Source of the DNA: an uncultured Oscillospiraceae bacterium
GTDB taxonomy: Bacteria > Bacillota > Clostridia > Oscillospirales > Acutalibacteraceae
Direction: 5' to 3'
Assembly (NCBI GenBank): GCA_949293315.1
Contig: CASFCH010000045.1
Coordinates: 1-56,612 of the forward strand
DNA: 56,612 nucleotides
Shown here: in pieces, positions 33,993 through 43,688 of the stretch
How the letters are laid out: every line of letters begins with the position of its first letter
Numbering within the stretch: the first letter of the stretch is position 1
Program-made: the position numbers and the translations under genes
Notes under the pieces: generated by a model
The model's database searches: none
What the model was told of the DNA's origin: nothing
The model's input: only the letters and a program-made list of their open reading frames with translations

Positions 33993-35746
33993 GCTCCCGC
34001 CTCCTCTCTTGAGAGCTGGGAGAGGGCGATCTCCCGATACTGCGCACAGCTCTTCATCAGCTCCGCATGTTTCCCGTCGCCGACGATCCGCCCGCCGTCC
34101 AGCACGAGGATCCGGTCCGCGTTGAGGATGGTCCCCACGCGCTGGGCGACGATCAGCATCGCACAGTCGGCAAGCCGGCGCCGGATATTGGCACGCACAG
34201 CGGAATCTGTCTTAAAGTCCAGCGCGGAAAAGCTGTCGTCAAAAATATAGATCTCCGCTTTTTTGATCAGTGCCCGCGCGATGGCCAGGCGCTGCTTCTG
34301 CCCGCCGGAGAGGTTATTTGCATTCTGGGATACGCGCTCCTCCAGCCCGCGGTCCCGTTCCCGGACGAATTCCGCCGCGCACGCCGTGTCCAGCGCCTCC
34401 CACATCTCCTCCTCCGTGGCATTTTCTTTGCCATATCGGAGGTTGTCCGCTATGGTCCCGCTGAAGAGGAACGCCTGCTGCGGCACCAGCCCCAGCCGTG
34501 CGTGAAGATCGGATGCCCCCATCTCCCGTACATCCACGCCGTCCACACGGATGCTCCCCGCGCTCACATCGTAAAAGCGCGGGATCAGGTTGATGACGGA
34601 GGATTTCCCGCTCCCGGTGGAGCCGATGATCGCCGTCACCGTCCCCGGTGCAGTGCGGAAGCTGATATCGTGCAGCACATCCTGCTCATCCCCCGGATAA
34701 CGGAAGGATACGTGGTCGAACTCCACAATCCCCTTCACCATCGGGTCCGGCTTTTTAGGCTCGGCCGGCGGGCAGATGTCGTTTTTCATCTCCATGACCT
34801 CCATGATCCGCCGGGCGCTGACCTTCGCGCGCGGGAGCATCACCAGAAGCCCTGCCGCCATACTGACGGCCCCGATAATCATAATGATATACAGCATGAA
34901 CGCCTGCAGATTGCCGACCGTCTGCTCGATCTCGGAGGCCTGCGTGGCCAGATCCATCCACTCGATCTGCTTGGCGCCGATGAATACAAGCACTACGATC
35001 GTGAAATAGAGCACGATCATCAGCAGCGGGACCAGCACGGCAAAAAGGCGGTTGATCTTCTTTGCGATGGCGGCCAGCTCATCGTTGCTCTGGTCGAACC
35101 GCGCGTCCTCATAGTCGCTTCTGTTAAAGGCGCGGATCACGCGGATCCCGGAGATCTTTTCCCGCACAACCGCGTTGAGCTTATCGATCTTTTTCTGCTG
35201 GCGGTCAAACAGCGGCATCACGAAGCGGGAGGCAAAAAAGGCGATCACCCCAATGATCGGGATGATGATAAAGATGACGGTGGACAGGGTCCTGTTCATG
35301 ATAAACGCCATCACCGCCCCGCCGATGAGCATAAACGGCGCGCTGATAATCACGCGGATCCCCATCAGCAGCAGATCCTGAATTTGGCGGATATCATTCG
35401 TCGTGCGGGTGATGAGTGATGCCGTCCCGATCTTGTCCACATCGCTCAGGGAAAAGCTCTCCGTCTTGCGGAAGACCTGCTTGCGGGCCTCCATGCCAAA
35501 GCCGGCGGACGCCATGCTCGAGCAGTAGCTCAGCGCGATGGCCGTGATCACCACCACAGCGGATACGATCAGCATCCAGACGCCGATCCTGTAAATATAC
35601 GCAAGGTCGCCCTTGGCGATCCCATTGTTGATCATCTCGGCCATCAGGGTGGGCAGGATCAGCTGCGTCACGGAATTGACCAGCACCAGGATCACTGCGG
35701 CCGCCGTATGGCCGGCATACGGCCTGAGAAAACGAAGCACCTTCAC
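33989..35746 (-). CDS. ABC exporter subunit, ATPase-permease (degenerate-site partner)
   Basis: 585 aa: six membrane helices, Walker A IIGSTGSGKSS, Q-loop VPQQAFLF, intact signature NLSGGQKQR, but Walker B IYIFDDSFSALD carries Asp in place of the catalytic Glu and the H-loop reads VAQRVGT, Gln instead of His. Combined with LSQGE in the partner, this predicts one hydrolysing site and one degenerate site, as in known heterodimeric exporters such as TM287/288. GTG start; a second GTG two codons later is also possible. First gene of the two-gene operon. Confidence 0.93.
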   Translation of the reverse strand: MKVLRFLRPYAGHTAAAVILVLVNSVTQLILPTLMAEMINNGIAKGDLAYIYRIGVWMLIVSAVVVITAIALSYCSSMASAGFGMEARKQVFRKTESFSLSDVDKIGTASLITRTTNDIRQIQDLLLMGIRVIISAPFMLIGGAVMAFIMNRTLSTVIFIIIPIIGVIAFFASRFVMPLFDRQQKKIDKLNAVVREKISGIRVIRAFNRSDYEDARFDQSNDELAAIAKKINRLFAVLVPLLMIVLYFTIVVLVFIGAKQIEWMDLATQASEIEQTVGNLQAFMLYIIMIIGAVSMAAGLLVMLPRAKVSARRIMEVMEMKNDICPPAEPKKPDPMVKGIVEFDHVSFRYPGDEQDVLHDISFRTAPGTVTAIIGSTGSGKSSVINLIPRFYDVSAGSIRVDGVDVREMGASDLHARLGLVPQQAFLFSGTIADNLRYGKENATEEEMWEALDTACAAEFVRERDRGLEERVSQNANNLSGGQKQRLAIARALIKKAEIYIFDDSFSALDFKTDSAVRANIRRRLADCAMLIVAQRVGTILNADRILVLDGGRIVGDGKHAELMKSCAQYREIALSQLSREEAGA

Positions 35747-35909
35747 TTTCCCGCAAGCCTCCTCTCTCTTTCCGGAACGGAAAAAATCAGCTATAAAAAA
35801 TTATACCGCAAAAGCCGCAATTCTTCAACATTGAATAAGAATTATGTGGAGGAAAATCGAATATATTTACACAGCGGCCCACGCCGTTTGATCAATTGGA
35901 GGTGTAAAA

Positions 35910-38576
35910 ATGCAGTGGTACGCTGTACCGCCGGATCGGGCGGCGGAAGAATTGAAGACCGATCTGACCGCCGGCCTCTCCGCGATCGAAGCGGAAAAGA
36001 GGCTCCGGCAATATGGAAAAAACCGCCTGGAAGCGGGAAAGAAGAAGGGGCTGATCCGCAAATTTCTCGAACAGTTCGCCAACTTTATGGTCATCATCCT
36101 GCTGATTGCGGCCGTGATCTCCTTTGCCACGGCCATTTACAGCGGGGACGGCGATTACATAGAGCCCGTCATTATCCTGATCATCGTGATCCTCAACGCC
36201 GTGATCGGCGTTATTCAGGAAAACCGCGCGGAGCATGCGATCGAAGCGCTCAAAAAAATGTCGGCCCCGCACGCGCGGATCATCCGGGAGGGCCGGGCCG
36301 TCACCGTGCGGGCGGAGGAGGTCGTTCCGGGAGATGTCCTGCTGCTGGAGGCGGGGGATCTTGTGCCGGCAGACGCGCGCCTGATCGACTCCACCGCCCT
36401 GAAAGCGGAGGAGTCCAAACTGACGGGGGAATCCATCCCCGCATCCAAGGACGCCGCAGCGCTGCTCCCCCCGGATACGGCTGCCGGAGATCAGAAAAAC
36501 ATGGTTTTTGCCATGAGCACCGTCACCGCCGGCCATGCGCGCGCCGTGGTGACCGCCACGGGCATGGAGACGAGCGTCGGCCGAATCGCCGGCATGATCC
36601 GCGAGCAGGAGACGCCGCAGACGCCGCTCCAGCTCCGGCTGGCCCGAACCGGCCGTATCCTCGGGATCGGCGCACTGCTGATCTGCGGCGTCATCTTTGG
36701 GATGGGCGTCCTTCAGAAGACGCCGATCTTTGACAGCTTTATGCTCTCAGTCAGTCTGGCCGTGGCGGCGATCCCGGAGGGACTTCCGGCAATCGTGACG
36801 ATCGTTCTGTCTATCGGCGTCCAGCGTATGGCCAGGCGCAACGCCGTCATCCGCCGCCTGCCCGCCGTGGAGACGCTCGGCAGCGCGACCGTGATCTGCT
36901 CCGACAAGACGGGGACCCTGACCCGAAATCAGATGACCGTGACGGCAGTCTGTACGGCGGACGGCATGCTGGATCTCAAATCGGAGGAGGCGCATCGGCT
37001 GCTCGCGGCCGGGGCGCTGTGCTGCAACGCCGCTGTACGCAGGCAAAAGGGACGTGACACGGCGGACGGAGAACCGACCGAGAACGCCATCGTCCTGGCC
37101 GCCGCCCACGCCGGGACCGATCTTACAAATCTGAACATGCAGTATAAGCGCGTAAAGGAGATCCCCTTTACGTCATCTTCCAAGCGGATGACCACGGTCC
37201 ACCGTGCACCGGACGGGAAATTTTTCGCCATTGTCAAGGGCGCGCCGGATCTGCTGCTCAAAAGCTGTTCCGGTGTTCTTGTAAACGGACGCATTCACCC
37301 GATGAGCGAGGCCCGCAGGCAGTCCGCTCTGCAGATCAACACCCGCCTTGCCTCCCGTGCGCTGCGCGTGATCGCCGTAGCGTGCAAGCCGCTCAGCACC
37401 GGTACAGAGAGTGCGGAAAACGGTCTGGCGCTGATGGGGATGATCGGCATGGAGGATCCGCCGCGCCGGGAGGCCAAGGAGGCCGTCCGCCTGTGCAGAA
37501 TGGCGGGGATCGTTCCGATCATGATCACCGGCGATCATATTGATACCGCCAGGGCCGTGGCGGAGCAGATCGGTATCCTCGAGCGGGACAGCCGCTGCAT
37601 CACCGGAGCCGAGCTGGACCGAATGGGCGAAGATGAATTGGCCGAAAGCGTCAAGCGTATCCGGGTATTTGCCCGCGTATCGCCGGAACACAAGGTGCGC
37701 ATCGTCAAGGCGCTGCGCGCCAGGGGCGAGATCGTCGCCATGACGGGGGACGGCGTCAATGACGCCCCGGCGCTCAAGGCGGCCGACATCGGCTGCGCCA
37801 TGGGGCGCAGCGGGACGGATGTGGCCAAGGGCGCGGCGGACATGATCCTCACGGACGACAACTTTGCCACGATTGTCAGCGCGGTGCAGGAGGGGCGCGG
37901 GATCTATGACAATATCAAAAAATCCGTCCACTTCCTGCTCTCGTGCAACATCGGTGAAATCCTCGTGATCCTGGCGGCCTTTTTGATGGGCCTGCCCTCC
38001 CCCCTCGCCCCCATTCAGCTGCTGTGGGTCAATCTGGTCACAGATGCGCTGCCTGCTATGGCGCTGGGCGTGGAGAAGGCCGATCCGAACATCATGCGGC
38101 GCAGACCGATCCCCCCCGGCGGCAGCATGTTCGCGGGTGGTCTGGGGTTCGATATCGCGCTGGAGGGGCTCATGATCGGCGCCGTCTCGCTGCTGGCCTA
38201 TGTGTTCGGCCACACATTTTTTGATCTGAACGGAGTTACGGGCGTCGGAGGAACCATGGCGTTTGGTGTATTGAGCCTTTCGGAGCTGATCCACGCCTTT
38301 AATATGCGCAGCGACCGCTCTCTATTGAGTATCGGGCTCTTCTCCAACCGGAAGATGGTCGCGGCCTTTGTGGTGTGCGCAGCGCTTCAGATCGGCGTCA
38401 TGATGATTCCCCCGCTGGCCTCCGTCTTTGGCGCCGTGACGCTGACGGCCGCTCAGTGGGGCGCCGTATGGGGCTTTGCGCTGATTCCGCTGTTTGTCAT
38501 GGAGATCGCCAAGTGGTGTGGCCGCAAAAAAGAGCCCGGGGAGGCGGAACAGATCCCCGCAAAAATACAGCATTAA
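35910..38576 (+). CDS. P2A-type calcium-translocating ATPase (SERCA/PMR1-like)
   Basis: 888 aa. LTGES at about 171-175, M4 [11 protein letters not shown] (E290), phosphorylated Asp D332 in [29 protein letters not shown], and M6 [16 protein letters not shown], where N and D match the SERCA/PMR1 Ca2+/Mn2+ site. N-terminal cation-ATPase domain starts at residue 4. GGAGGTGT precedes the ATG. Unlike the ATPase at 11.5-14.2 kb, no riboswitch is in its leader, so the two pumps are separately controlled. Calcium export is the likely role. Confidence 0.93.
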   Translation: MQWYAVPPDRAAEELKTDLTAGLSAIEAEKRLRQYGKNRLEAGKKKGLIRKFLEQFANFMVIILLIAAVISFATAIYSGDGDYIEPVIILIIVILNAVIGVIQENRAEHAIEALKKMSAPHARIIREGRAVTVRAEEVVPGDVLLLEAGDLVPADARLIDSTALKAEESKLTGESIPASKDAAALLPPDTAAGDQKNMVFAMSTVTAGHARAVVTATGMETSVGRIAGMIREQETPQTPLQLRLARTGRILGIGALLICGVIFGMGVLQKTPIFDSFMLSVSLAVAAIPEGLPAIVTIVLSIGVQRMARRNAVIRRLPAVETLGSATVICSDKTGTLTRNQMTVTAVCTADGMLDLKSEEAHRLLAAGALCCNAAVRRQKGRDTADGEPTENAIVLAAAHAGTDLTNLNMQYKRVKEIPFTSSSKRMTTVHRAPDGKFFAIVKGAPDLLLKSCSGVLVNGRIHPMSEARRQSALQINTRLASRALRVIAVACKPLSTGTESAENGLALMGMIGMEDPPRREAKEAVRLCRMAGIVPIMITGDHIDTARAVAEQIGILERDSRCITGAELDRMGEDELAESVKRIRVFARVSPEHKVRIVKALRARGEIVAMTGDGVNDAPALKAADIGCAMGRSGTDVAKGAADMILTDDNFATIVSAVQEGRGIYDNIKKSVHFLLSCNIGEILVILAAFLMGLPSPLAPIQLLWVNLVTDALPAMALGVEKADPNIMRRRPIPPGGSMFAGGLGFDIALEGLMIGAVSLLAYVFGHTFFDLNGVTGVGGTMAFGVLSLSELIHAFNMRSDRSLLSIGLFSNRKMVAAFVVCAALQIGVMMIPPLASVFGAVTLTAAQWGAVWGFALIPLFVMEIAKWCGRKKEPGEAEQIPAKIQH

Positions 38577-38606
38577 TAAAACAGCGCCGGACCGATGGTC
38601 CGGCGC
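38573..38606 (-). terminator. Terminator of M16-proBA operon
   Basis: GCGCCGGACC-GAT-GGTCCGGCGC perfect hairpin (38584-38606). On the minus strand it is followed by TGTTTTATT; it also lies just after the plus-strand ATPase gene but has no T-run on that side. Confidence 0.8.
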
Positions 38607-38624
38607 CCGCCGAATATGTAATGA

Positions 38625-39428
38625 TTACGCGGCCGGTTCAGCCGTTTCCGCCTCCGGCGCCGCCTGTGTATCCGTCACTGTCTCCTGTGTGGTGGGCTCC
38701 TCCGTCTCCGGAGCGGCCGTGGTGTTGGGCACTCTGGCCGCCTCCGGCGCATCCGTAGGCTGGAGTGCGCTCAGGTAATAGCCGCCCTCCCCGTTGTCGC
38801 GCAGGGTGGCCTTCAGATACTTATCCGCCACCACAGGCACCATATTCCCGCTCCTGTCCTGCGCCCACTGATTGCTGGCCACACAGGCGATTGTAACCTC
38901 CCGCGTGTTCCCGCTCCGGCTCACACGCTCCACCTGCGGGGTATACAGCGGCTCTACGCCGGTCAGGGGGATATTGTAAGTACCCGCCGCAGCGTCATAG
39001 GCGAACTGATAGCCGTAGCCGTCGATCGTCTGATGCTCCGGTTTGATCTCCGTACCGAACAGGCGGACAAATTCCTTTTCCACATCGGCCTGCGGGACGA
39101 TCATCGTGCCCGAATCCGACAAATACTGGTCCGGCTCCAGGCCGCTGGTGAGCAGCGCCCAGATGGCACAGTTAATCAGCTGATCCTGCCGCGCCTGCGT
39201 CAGATCATCAAAGGTATCCGGATCAAACATGACGATCGGCGTCAGGAACTCCTGATACTCGTCGTATTTTCCCGTATCATTGGCGAGGCCGCGGATCCCC
39301 TGCACACAGAAAAAGAGAATCGTCCCAATGCCCACCAGTGCCAGCAGCACCATGATCAGCCCCACCGGGAACGCCCAGCGGTGTTTTCTGCGGCGCCGTT
39401 CACGGCGCTGTACATTCATCTCAGCCAT
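38625..39428 (-). CDS. Membrane-anchored extracellular protein of unknown function
   Basis: 267 aa. N-terminal basic segment (RRERRRRKHR), one membrane helix (about 18-41), an extracellular domain of about 190 residues, and a C-terminal low-complexity tail rich in Glu, Thr, Pro and Ala. Nothing in the extracellular domain is recognised; it has a two-Cys pattern only weakly. The ATG at 39428 (AGGAGGG 6 nt upstream) is preferred to the TTG just before it. Last gene of the M16-proB-proA operon, 12 nt after proA. Confidence 0.75.
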   Translation of the reverse strand: MAEMNVQRRERRRRKHRWAFPVGLIMVLLALVGIGTILFFCVQGIRGLANDTGKYDEYQEFLTPIVMFDPDTFDDLTQARQDQLINCAIWALLTSGLEPDQYLSDSGTMIVPQADVEKEFVRLFGTEIKPEHQTIDGYGYQFAYDAAAGTYNIPLTGVEPLYTPQVERVSRSGNTREVTIACVASNQWAQDRSGNMVPVVADKYLKATLRDNGEGGYYLSALQPTDAPEAARVPNTTAAPETEEPTTQETVTDTQAAPEAETAEPAA

Positions 39429-39440
39429 CAAAAAGCCCTC

Positions 39441-40685
39441 CTATCTTACCTGGCCGCAGCCGTCAATCAGATATTTAAAGGTGGTCAGCTCCGGCAGCCC
39501 GAGCGGCCCGCGTGCATGCAGCTTTTGGGTGGAAATGCCGATCTCCGCGCCAAAGCCAAACATTCCGCCGTCCGTAAACCGTGTGGAGGCGTTGACATAG
39601 ACGGCCGCGGAATCGACCCCGTCCTGGAACTGCTGTGCCGCCTGATAGTCCTGCGTCACGATGCACTCGCTGTGGTGGGTGGAATAGCGGTTGATATGGG
39701 CGATGGCCTCCTCCACACTGCCGACCGTTTTGGCGCTGATAATATAGTCCAGATATTCCGTGCCCCAATCCTCCTCCGTCGCCGGGACGGCATCCCCGAG
39801 GATGGCGCACACCTGTTCATCGCCGCGGATCTCCACCTGCTTTTCAGCCAGACGCGCCCGGATGGCCGGCAGCGCGCGCGCCGCAATGTCGCGGTGGATC
39901 AGCAGGCTCTCGCACGCATTGCAGACGGAGGGGCGGGAGGTCTTGGCGTTGTAGATGATTTCCGCCGCCATGTCCACGTCCGCCGTGCGGTCCACATAGA
40001 TGTGGCAGTTGCCCGCGCCGGTCTCGATCACCGGTACCGTGGAATTCATTACCACATTGCGGATCAGGCCCGCGCCGCCGCGCGGGATCAGCACGTCGAT
40101 ATAGCCGTTGAGCTTCATCAGGCCCTCAGCCGTCTCATGGCTGGTGTCCTCGATCAGCTGAATACAGTTTTCATCGATCCCCGCCGAGCGCAGGGCGCGG
40201 CGCATGCATCCGGCGATCGCCTGATTGGAGCGGATTGCCTCTTTTCCGCCGCGCAGCACCACCGCATTGCCCGACTTCAGGCACAGTGCCGCCGCATCGG
40301 AGGTCACGTTGGGCCGCGCCTCATAGATGATGGCAATCACGCCCAGGGGGACCGTCACCTTGCGGATTTTCAGCCCGTTGGGGGCCGTGGTGCCGGAGAG
40401 CGTGCGTCCGATGGGATCCGGCAGGGCGATGATCTCCCGAATACCGGCGGCCATGCCGGCGATCCGCTCCGGCGTCAGACGCAGCCGGTCCTGCATGGCA
40501 TCCCGCATGCCACTGCTCTGCCCGGCCTTCAGATCCTCTTCATTGGCCGCGAGGATATCCTCCCGGGCATCCAGCAGCCCCTGGGCAATCGCCTCCAGTC
40601 CTCTGTCACGCGCCGCGCCGGACAGACCGGCCAGCTCCCGGGAGGCCGCGCGGGCGTTCTCTCCGATCCTGTTGAGCAATTCCAT
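39441..40685 (-). CDS. proA: Gamma-glutamyl phosphate reductase
   Basis: 414 aa. Reduces glutamyl-5-phosphate to glutamate semialdehyde in proline synthesis. Aldehyde-dehydrogenase fold with the catalytic Cys in SVCNACESLL, YEARPNVTSDAAALCLKSGN and RGGKEAIRSN. The last residues, GLPELTTFKYLIDGCGQVR, are typical. ATG 40685 with GAGGTG 7 nt upstream is chosen over TTG 40691. Downstream of proB by 17 nt. Confidence 0.96.
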   Translation of the reverse strand: MELLNRIGENARAASRELAGLSGAARDRGLEAIAQGLLDAREDILAANEEDLKAGQSSGMRDAMQDRLRLTPERIAGMAAGIREIIALPDPIGRTLSGTTAPNGLKIRKVTVPLGVIAIIYEARPNVTSDAAALCLKSGNAVVLRGGKEAIRSNQAIAGCMRRALRSAGIDENCIQLIEDTSHETAEGLMKLNGYIDVLIPRGGAGLIRNVVMNSTVPVIETGAGNCHIYVDRTADVDMAAEIIYNAKTSRPSVCNACESLLIHRDIAARALPAIRARLAEKQVEIRGDEQVCAILGDAVPATEEDWGTEYLDYIISAKTVGSVEEAIAHINRYSTHHSECIVTQDYQAAQQFQDGVDSAAVYVNASTRFTDGGMFGFGAEIGISTQKLHARGPLGLPELTTFKYLIDGCGQVR

Positions 40686-40702
40686 GGTCAAGCACCTCGC
40701 TT

Positions 40703-41491
40703 TTATTTCTCAGGTGTAAACAGCGTTCCAAACCGATGGCCCTCCATCAGCCGGTAGATATCGTGCGGCTCCTGCCCGTTCATCACGACGGTCGGGATGC
40801 CCGCCGCCGTAGCCAGCTGCGCCGCGTGCAGTTTGGTGATCATGCCGCCTGTGCCGCGGCTTGTACCGCTTCCGCCGGCGAGCGCGAGGATCTCCTCATC
40901 AATCCTATGCACCACGGGGATCAGGGATGCCTGTGCATCTGTGCGCGGATCCCGGTCATACAGCCCGTCGATATCCGTGAGGATAATCAGCGCCTGCGCG
41001 CCGATGAGCGCCGCAACGGCCGCAGAGAGCGTATCGTTATCGCCAAAGACGATCTCCTCCACCGCCACGGCGTCGTTTTCATTGACGATCGGTACCGCGC
41101 CGTATTCAAACAGGCGCTCAAACGTATTCATCAGATTTTCCCGCCTGCGCGGATCGTCCAGATCGCCCTTGGTGATCAGGAGCTGCCCCGTGGGATATCC
41201 GAACTCCCCGAAATATTTGTCGTATATAAACATCAGCTCGCACTGGCCGACAGTAGCCGCGGCCTGCCGGCCCGGCGTATCCTCCGGTTTGCGGCCGAGG
41301 CCCAGCTTCCCGACGCCGACGCCGATGGCCCCCGACGTGACAAGCGTTACCTCCCGGCCCGAATTGCACAGGTCGGACAGTACGCCCACCAGGCGCTCCA
41401 CCCGGCGGATGTTTAATTTTCCCGTATCGTATGTAAGGGTAGAGGTACCGACCTTTACCACAATGCGCCTGGCCGCGCTCAGATCTGACAA
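40703..41491 (-). CDS. proB: Glutamate 5-kinase (no PUA domain)
   Basis: 262 aa. Phosphorylates glutamate in the first step of proline synthesis. Amino-acid kinase fold with RIVVKVGTSTLT, LVTSGAIGVGVGKLG, IVNENDAVAV, FGDNDTLSA and GTGGMITKLHAA. It lacks the C-terminal PUA domain of E. coli ProB, as many Bacillota forms do. TTG start with GGGGAG 6 nt upstream. ProB and ProA are adjacent, so flux is channelled to proline. Confidence 0.95.
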   Translation of the reverse strand: MSDLSAARRIVVKVGTSTLTYDTGKLNIRRVERLVGVLSDLCNSGREVTLVTSGAIGVGVGKLGLGRKPEDTPGRQAAATVGQCELMFIYDKYFGEFGYPTGQLLITKGDLDDPRRRENLMNTFERLFEYGAVPIVNENDAVAVEEIVFGDNDTLSAAVAALIGAQALIILTDIDGLYDRDPRTDAQASLIPVVHRIDEEILALAGGSGTSRGTGGMITKLHAAQLATAAGIPTVVMNGQEPHDIYRLMEGHRFGTLFTPEK

Positions 41492-41521
41492 GGGAACTCC
41501 CCTTTTCTATAACTTGATACT

Positions 41522-42790
41522 TTAGTATACCACATTTGACGCCTTGTCCACAACCGTGGAATAAAAATCCGAATCCCTGACTTTGCCCACGGCGGCAATG
41601 GACATATTGTCAAAACACAGCAGCTCCCGTGCGAGCTCCATCACCTGCTCCGCAGAAACACCGCGGATCCGCTCGATCATTTCATCCTCCGTCGGCACGC
41701 GGCCATAGATCAGCTCGCTGCGCCCCATGTGCGCCGCGCGGGCCGGCGTATTCTCCATCCCCATGATCAGGGAGGCGGCATACTGCTCCTTGGCGCGGGA
41801 GACCTCCTTTTCGCTGACGTTGCGTTTGATTCCGTCGAGAATACAGATCGTCTCCTGCAGTGCGCGCTCCTCCGACTGCGGAGCGAGCGCCATCATCACG
41901 CCGGAAAGGCCGGAATCAAGGTGGGAGGCCGAAAAGAAATCAATGGAATAGACCAGCCCCAGCTCCTCCCGGATCCGCTGGTACAGCCTCGAGGAGGAGG
42001 CGGAGCCGAGGATGGTGTTGAGGATCTGCATGGCAAAGCGGCGCTCATCCGTGGCGGAAATGCCCGGAAAGCCGAGCGCAATCTGCGTCTGCTCAAAGTC
42101 CCGGGTCAGCTGCACATTCCCCCGGTGATACCCGGCGGGGTCCGTATGGATGCGGTTGGCGGTATTGCCCCATGCGCCAAAATACTTGTCCAGGCACGCG
42201 AGCACCGCGTCGCGGTCAAAGCTCCCGGCCACGGCCGCAACCATCCGCTCCGGCACGTACATTTTTTCCTTGTACGAACGGATCTGATCGACCGTCATCG
42301 AGCCCACCGTTTCGCGTGTGCCGAGGATATTCGCGCCCAGACGGCTGTCCCGCCACACGGAGGAATACATCAGATCCACACAGAGATCCTCCGGGCTGTC
42401 CTCATACATACCGATTTCCTCGAGGATCACGCCCTTTTCCGTCTCCAGATCCTGCGCGTCAAAGCGGGGATTTGCGATCATGTCACAGATGATGTCCATC
42501 GCGGCAGGGACGTTGCTGTTGAGCGCGCGGGCGTAGACGCAGGTGTACTCCTTGGCCGTGTAGGCGTTGAGTGCGCCGCCGATAGAGTCCATCTGCTCCG
42601 CAATATCCAGCGCGCTGCGGCCCGGTGTGCCTTTGAAAAGCATATGCTCAATAAAGTGGGATACGCCCGCATTCTCCGCCTGTTCATAGCGTGATCCGCT
42701 TCCGATCCAGACGCCCATGGTCGCGCTGCGCGCCCCCTCCACCTGCTCCAGCATCACGCGGAAGCCGTTGGCAAACTCGATTTTTTCCAT
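41522..42790 (-). CDS. M16 family zinc metallopeptidase
   Basis: 422 aa. Insulinase-type peptidase. Zinc motif H45-F-I-E48-H49, with E128-like Glu in LETEKGVILEEIGM, and the C-terminal non-catalytic half (about 230-400). Members cleave short peptides, and some act on signal peptides. The start ATG has only a weak ribosome site; upstream a TGA is in frame. First gene of an operon with proBA, where degradation of peptides might feed amino acid synthesis (speculative). Confidence 0.9.
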   Translation of the reverse strand: MEKIEFANGFRVMLEQVEGARSATMGVWIGSGSRYEQAENAGVSHFIEHMLFKGTPGRSALDIAEQMDSIGGALNAYTAKEYTCVYARALNSNVPAAMDIICDMIANPRFDAQDLETEKGVILEEIGMYEDSPEDLCVDLMYSSVWRDSRLGANILGTRETVGSMTVDQIRSYKEKMYVPERMVAAVAGSFDRDAVLACLDKYFGAWGNTANRIHTDPAGYHRGNVQLTRDFEQTQIALGFPGISATDERRFAMQILNTILGSASSSRLYQRIREELGLVYSIDFFSASHLDSGLSGVMMALAPQSEERALQETICILDGIKRNVSEKEVSRAKEQYAASLIMGMENTPARAAHMGRSELIYGRVPTEDEMIERIRGVSAEQVMELARELLCFDNMSIAAVGKVRDSDFYSTVVDKASNVVY

Positions 42791-42877
42791 TCATTGATCA
42801 CGCCCATCCGTTGATTCTGATCATACGCCGCCGATTCCCCGAAATCAGCCAGTAAAAGTTTTTTACAGATTGCATCC

Positions 42878-42883
42878 ATTATA
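42878..42883 (-). promoter_or_regulatory. Possible -10 of M16-proBA operon
   Basis: TATAAT on the minus strand, 88 nt upstream of the gene; no good -35 is in register, so evidence is weak. Confidence 0.35.
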
Positions 42884-42923
42884 CATGATTTTTCCCAAAA
42901 ATGGAACACCTGCCCGGAACTTG

Positions 42924-42957
42924 ATTGTAAACTTATTTTTATAATAAAGTTGACAAT
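42924..42957 (+). promoter_or_regulatory. BirA (biotin repressor) operator of bioY
   Basis: Inverted half sites TTGTAAAC (42925-42932) and GTTGACAA (42949-42956) with a 16-nt spacer, the Gram-positive BirA operator pattern. The second half contains the -35 box of the bioY promoter, so holo-BirA would block RNA polymerase. Confidence 0.85.
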
Positions 42958-42978
42958 ATAGGCGAGATCACGTATAAT
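42950..42978 (+). promoter_or_regulatory. Consensus SigA promoter of bioY
   Basis: TTGACA, 17-nt spacer, TATAAT: both boxes perfect. It overlaps the BirA operator. Confidence 0.92.
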
Positions 42979-43014
42979 AGCCGTATAACATCACGATTGC
43001 GGAGGAAAACGCCC

Positions 43015-43590
43015 ATGCAGATCTCTCAGCCTGAAAACACGACAAAACCGAAAAAAAGCCGTTTCGGTATCCGTTCCATGGCGCTGTGCGCCCTGTTTGC
43101 GGCCGTCACGGCCGTTCTCTCACAGATCGCCATCCCCATCGGTCCTGTTCCCATCAGCCTGGCGACCCTTGCCGTCTTTCTCTCCGGCGGTCTGCTCGGC
43201 GCGCGGGACGGGACAATCAGCCAGCTTATCTATGTACTGCTCGGTATTGTGGGCGTCCCCGTCTTTGCCGGTTTCAGCGGCGGGCTCAGCCGTATCGCCG
43301 GCCCCACAGGCGGTTACATCATCGGCTATATTTTTATGGCGCTTGTGATCGGGCTGATTGTCCCCCACTGCGGGAATAAGCTGCGGTATATCATTCCCGT
43401 ATTTGTATTGGGGCTGCTCATCTGTTATGCGTTTGGAACAGTGTGGTATATCGTCCTCACGCACACAGGAATCGGCGCGGCGATGATGACGTGTGTGGTC
43501 CCGTTCCTGCCGGGGGACGCTGTTAAAATCGTCCTCTCAGCGGTGCTGACGGTAAAGCTGAGCAGGGGCATCCGGAAGATTTACCAATAA
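43015..43590 (+). CDS. bioY: Biotin transporter S component BioY
   Basis: 191 aa, six membrane helices. Captures biotin for import. Signature regions: MALCALFAAVTAVLSQI, GPVPISLATLAVFLSG and FSGGLSRIAGPTGGYIIGYI. Start at 43015 with GGAGGA 8 nt upstream; an in-frame ATG six codons earlier overlaps that site. The BirA operator upstream confirms biotin control. No BioMN energy partner is nearby, so it may use shared ECF ATPases. Confidence 0.95.
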   Translation: MQISQPENTTKPKKSRFGIRSMALCALFAAVTAVLSQIAIPIGPVPISLATLAVFLSGGLLGARDGTISQLIYVLLGIVGVPVFAGFSGGLSRIAGPTGGYIIGYIFMALVIGLIVPHCGNKLRYIIPVFVLGLLICYAFGTVWYIVLTHTGIGAAMMTCVVPFLPGDAVKIVLSAVLTVKLSRGIRKIYQ

Positions 43591-43609
43591 GCTCTCCAGG
43601 CAAAGGAAG

Positions 43610-43647
43610 AGGCACACGGCCGGAAGGCGGTGTGCCTGTGTTTTTTC
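43610..43647 (+). terminator. Rho-independent terminator after bioY
   Basis: AGGCACAC / GTGTGCCT with an inner GCC-GGAA-GGC stem, then GTGTTTTTT. Confidence 0.85.
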
Positions 43648-43688
43648 TGTTTCTGATCCTCGGTTTTGAATGCCGCCCAAAAGCCGCA

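Noticed and set aside
32523-35419. Long plus-strand frames (575 and 450 codons) over the ABC exporter genes
   Set aside because: Antisense to well-defined ABC subunits with complete motifs.
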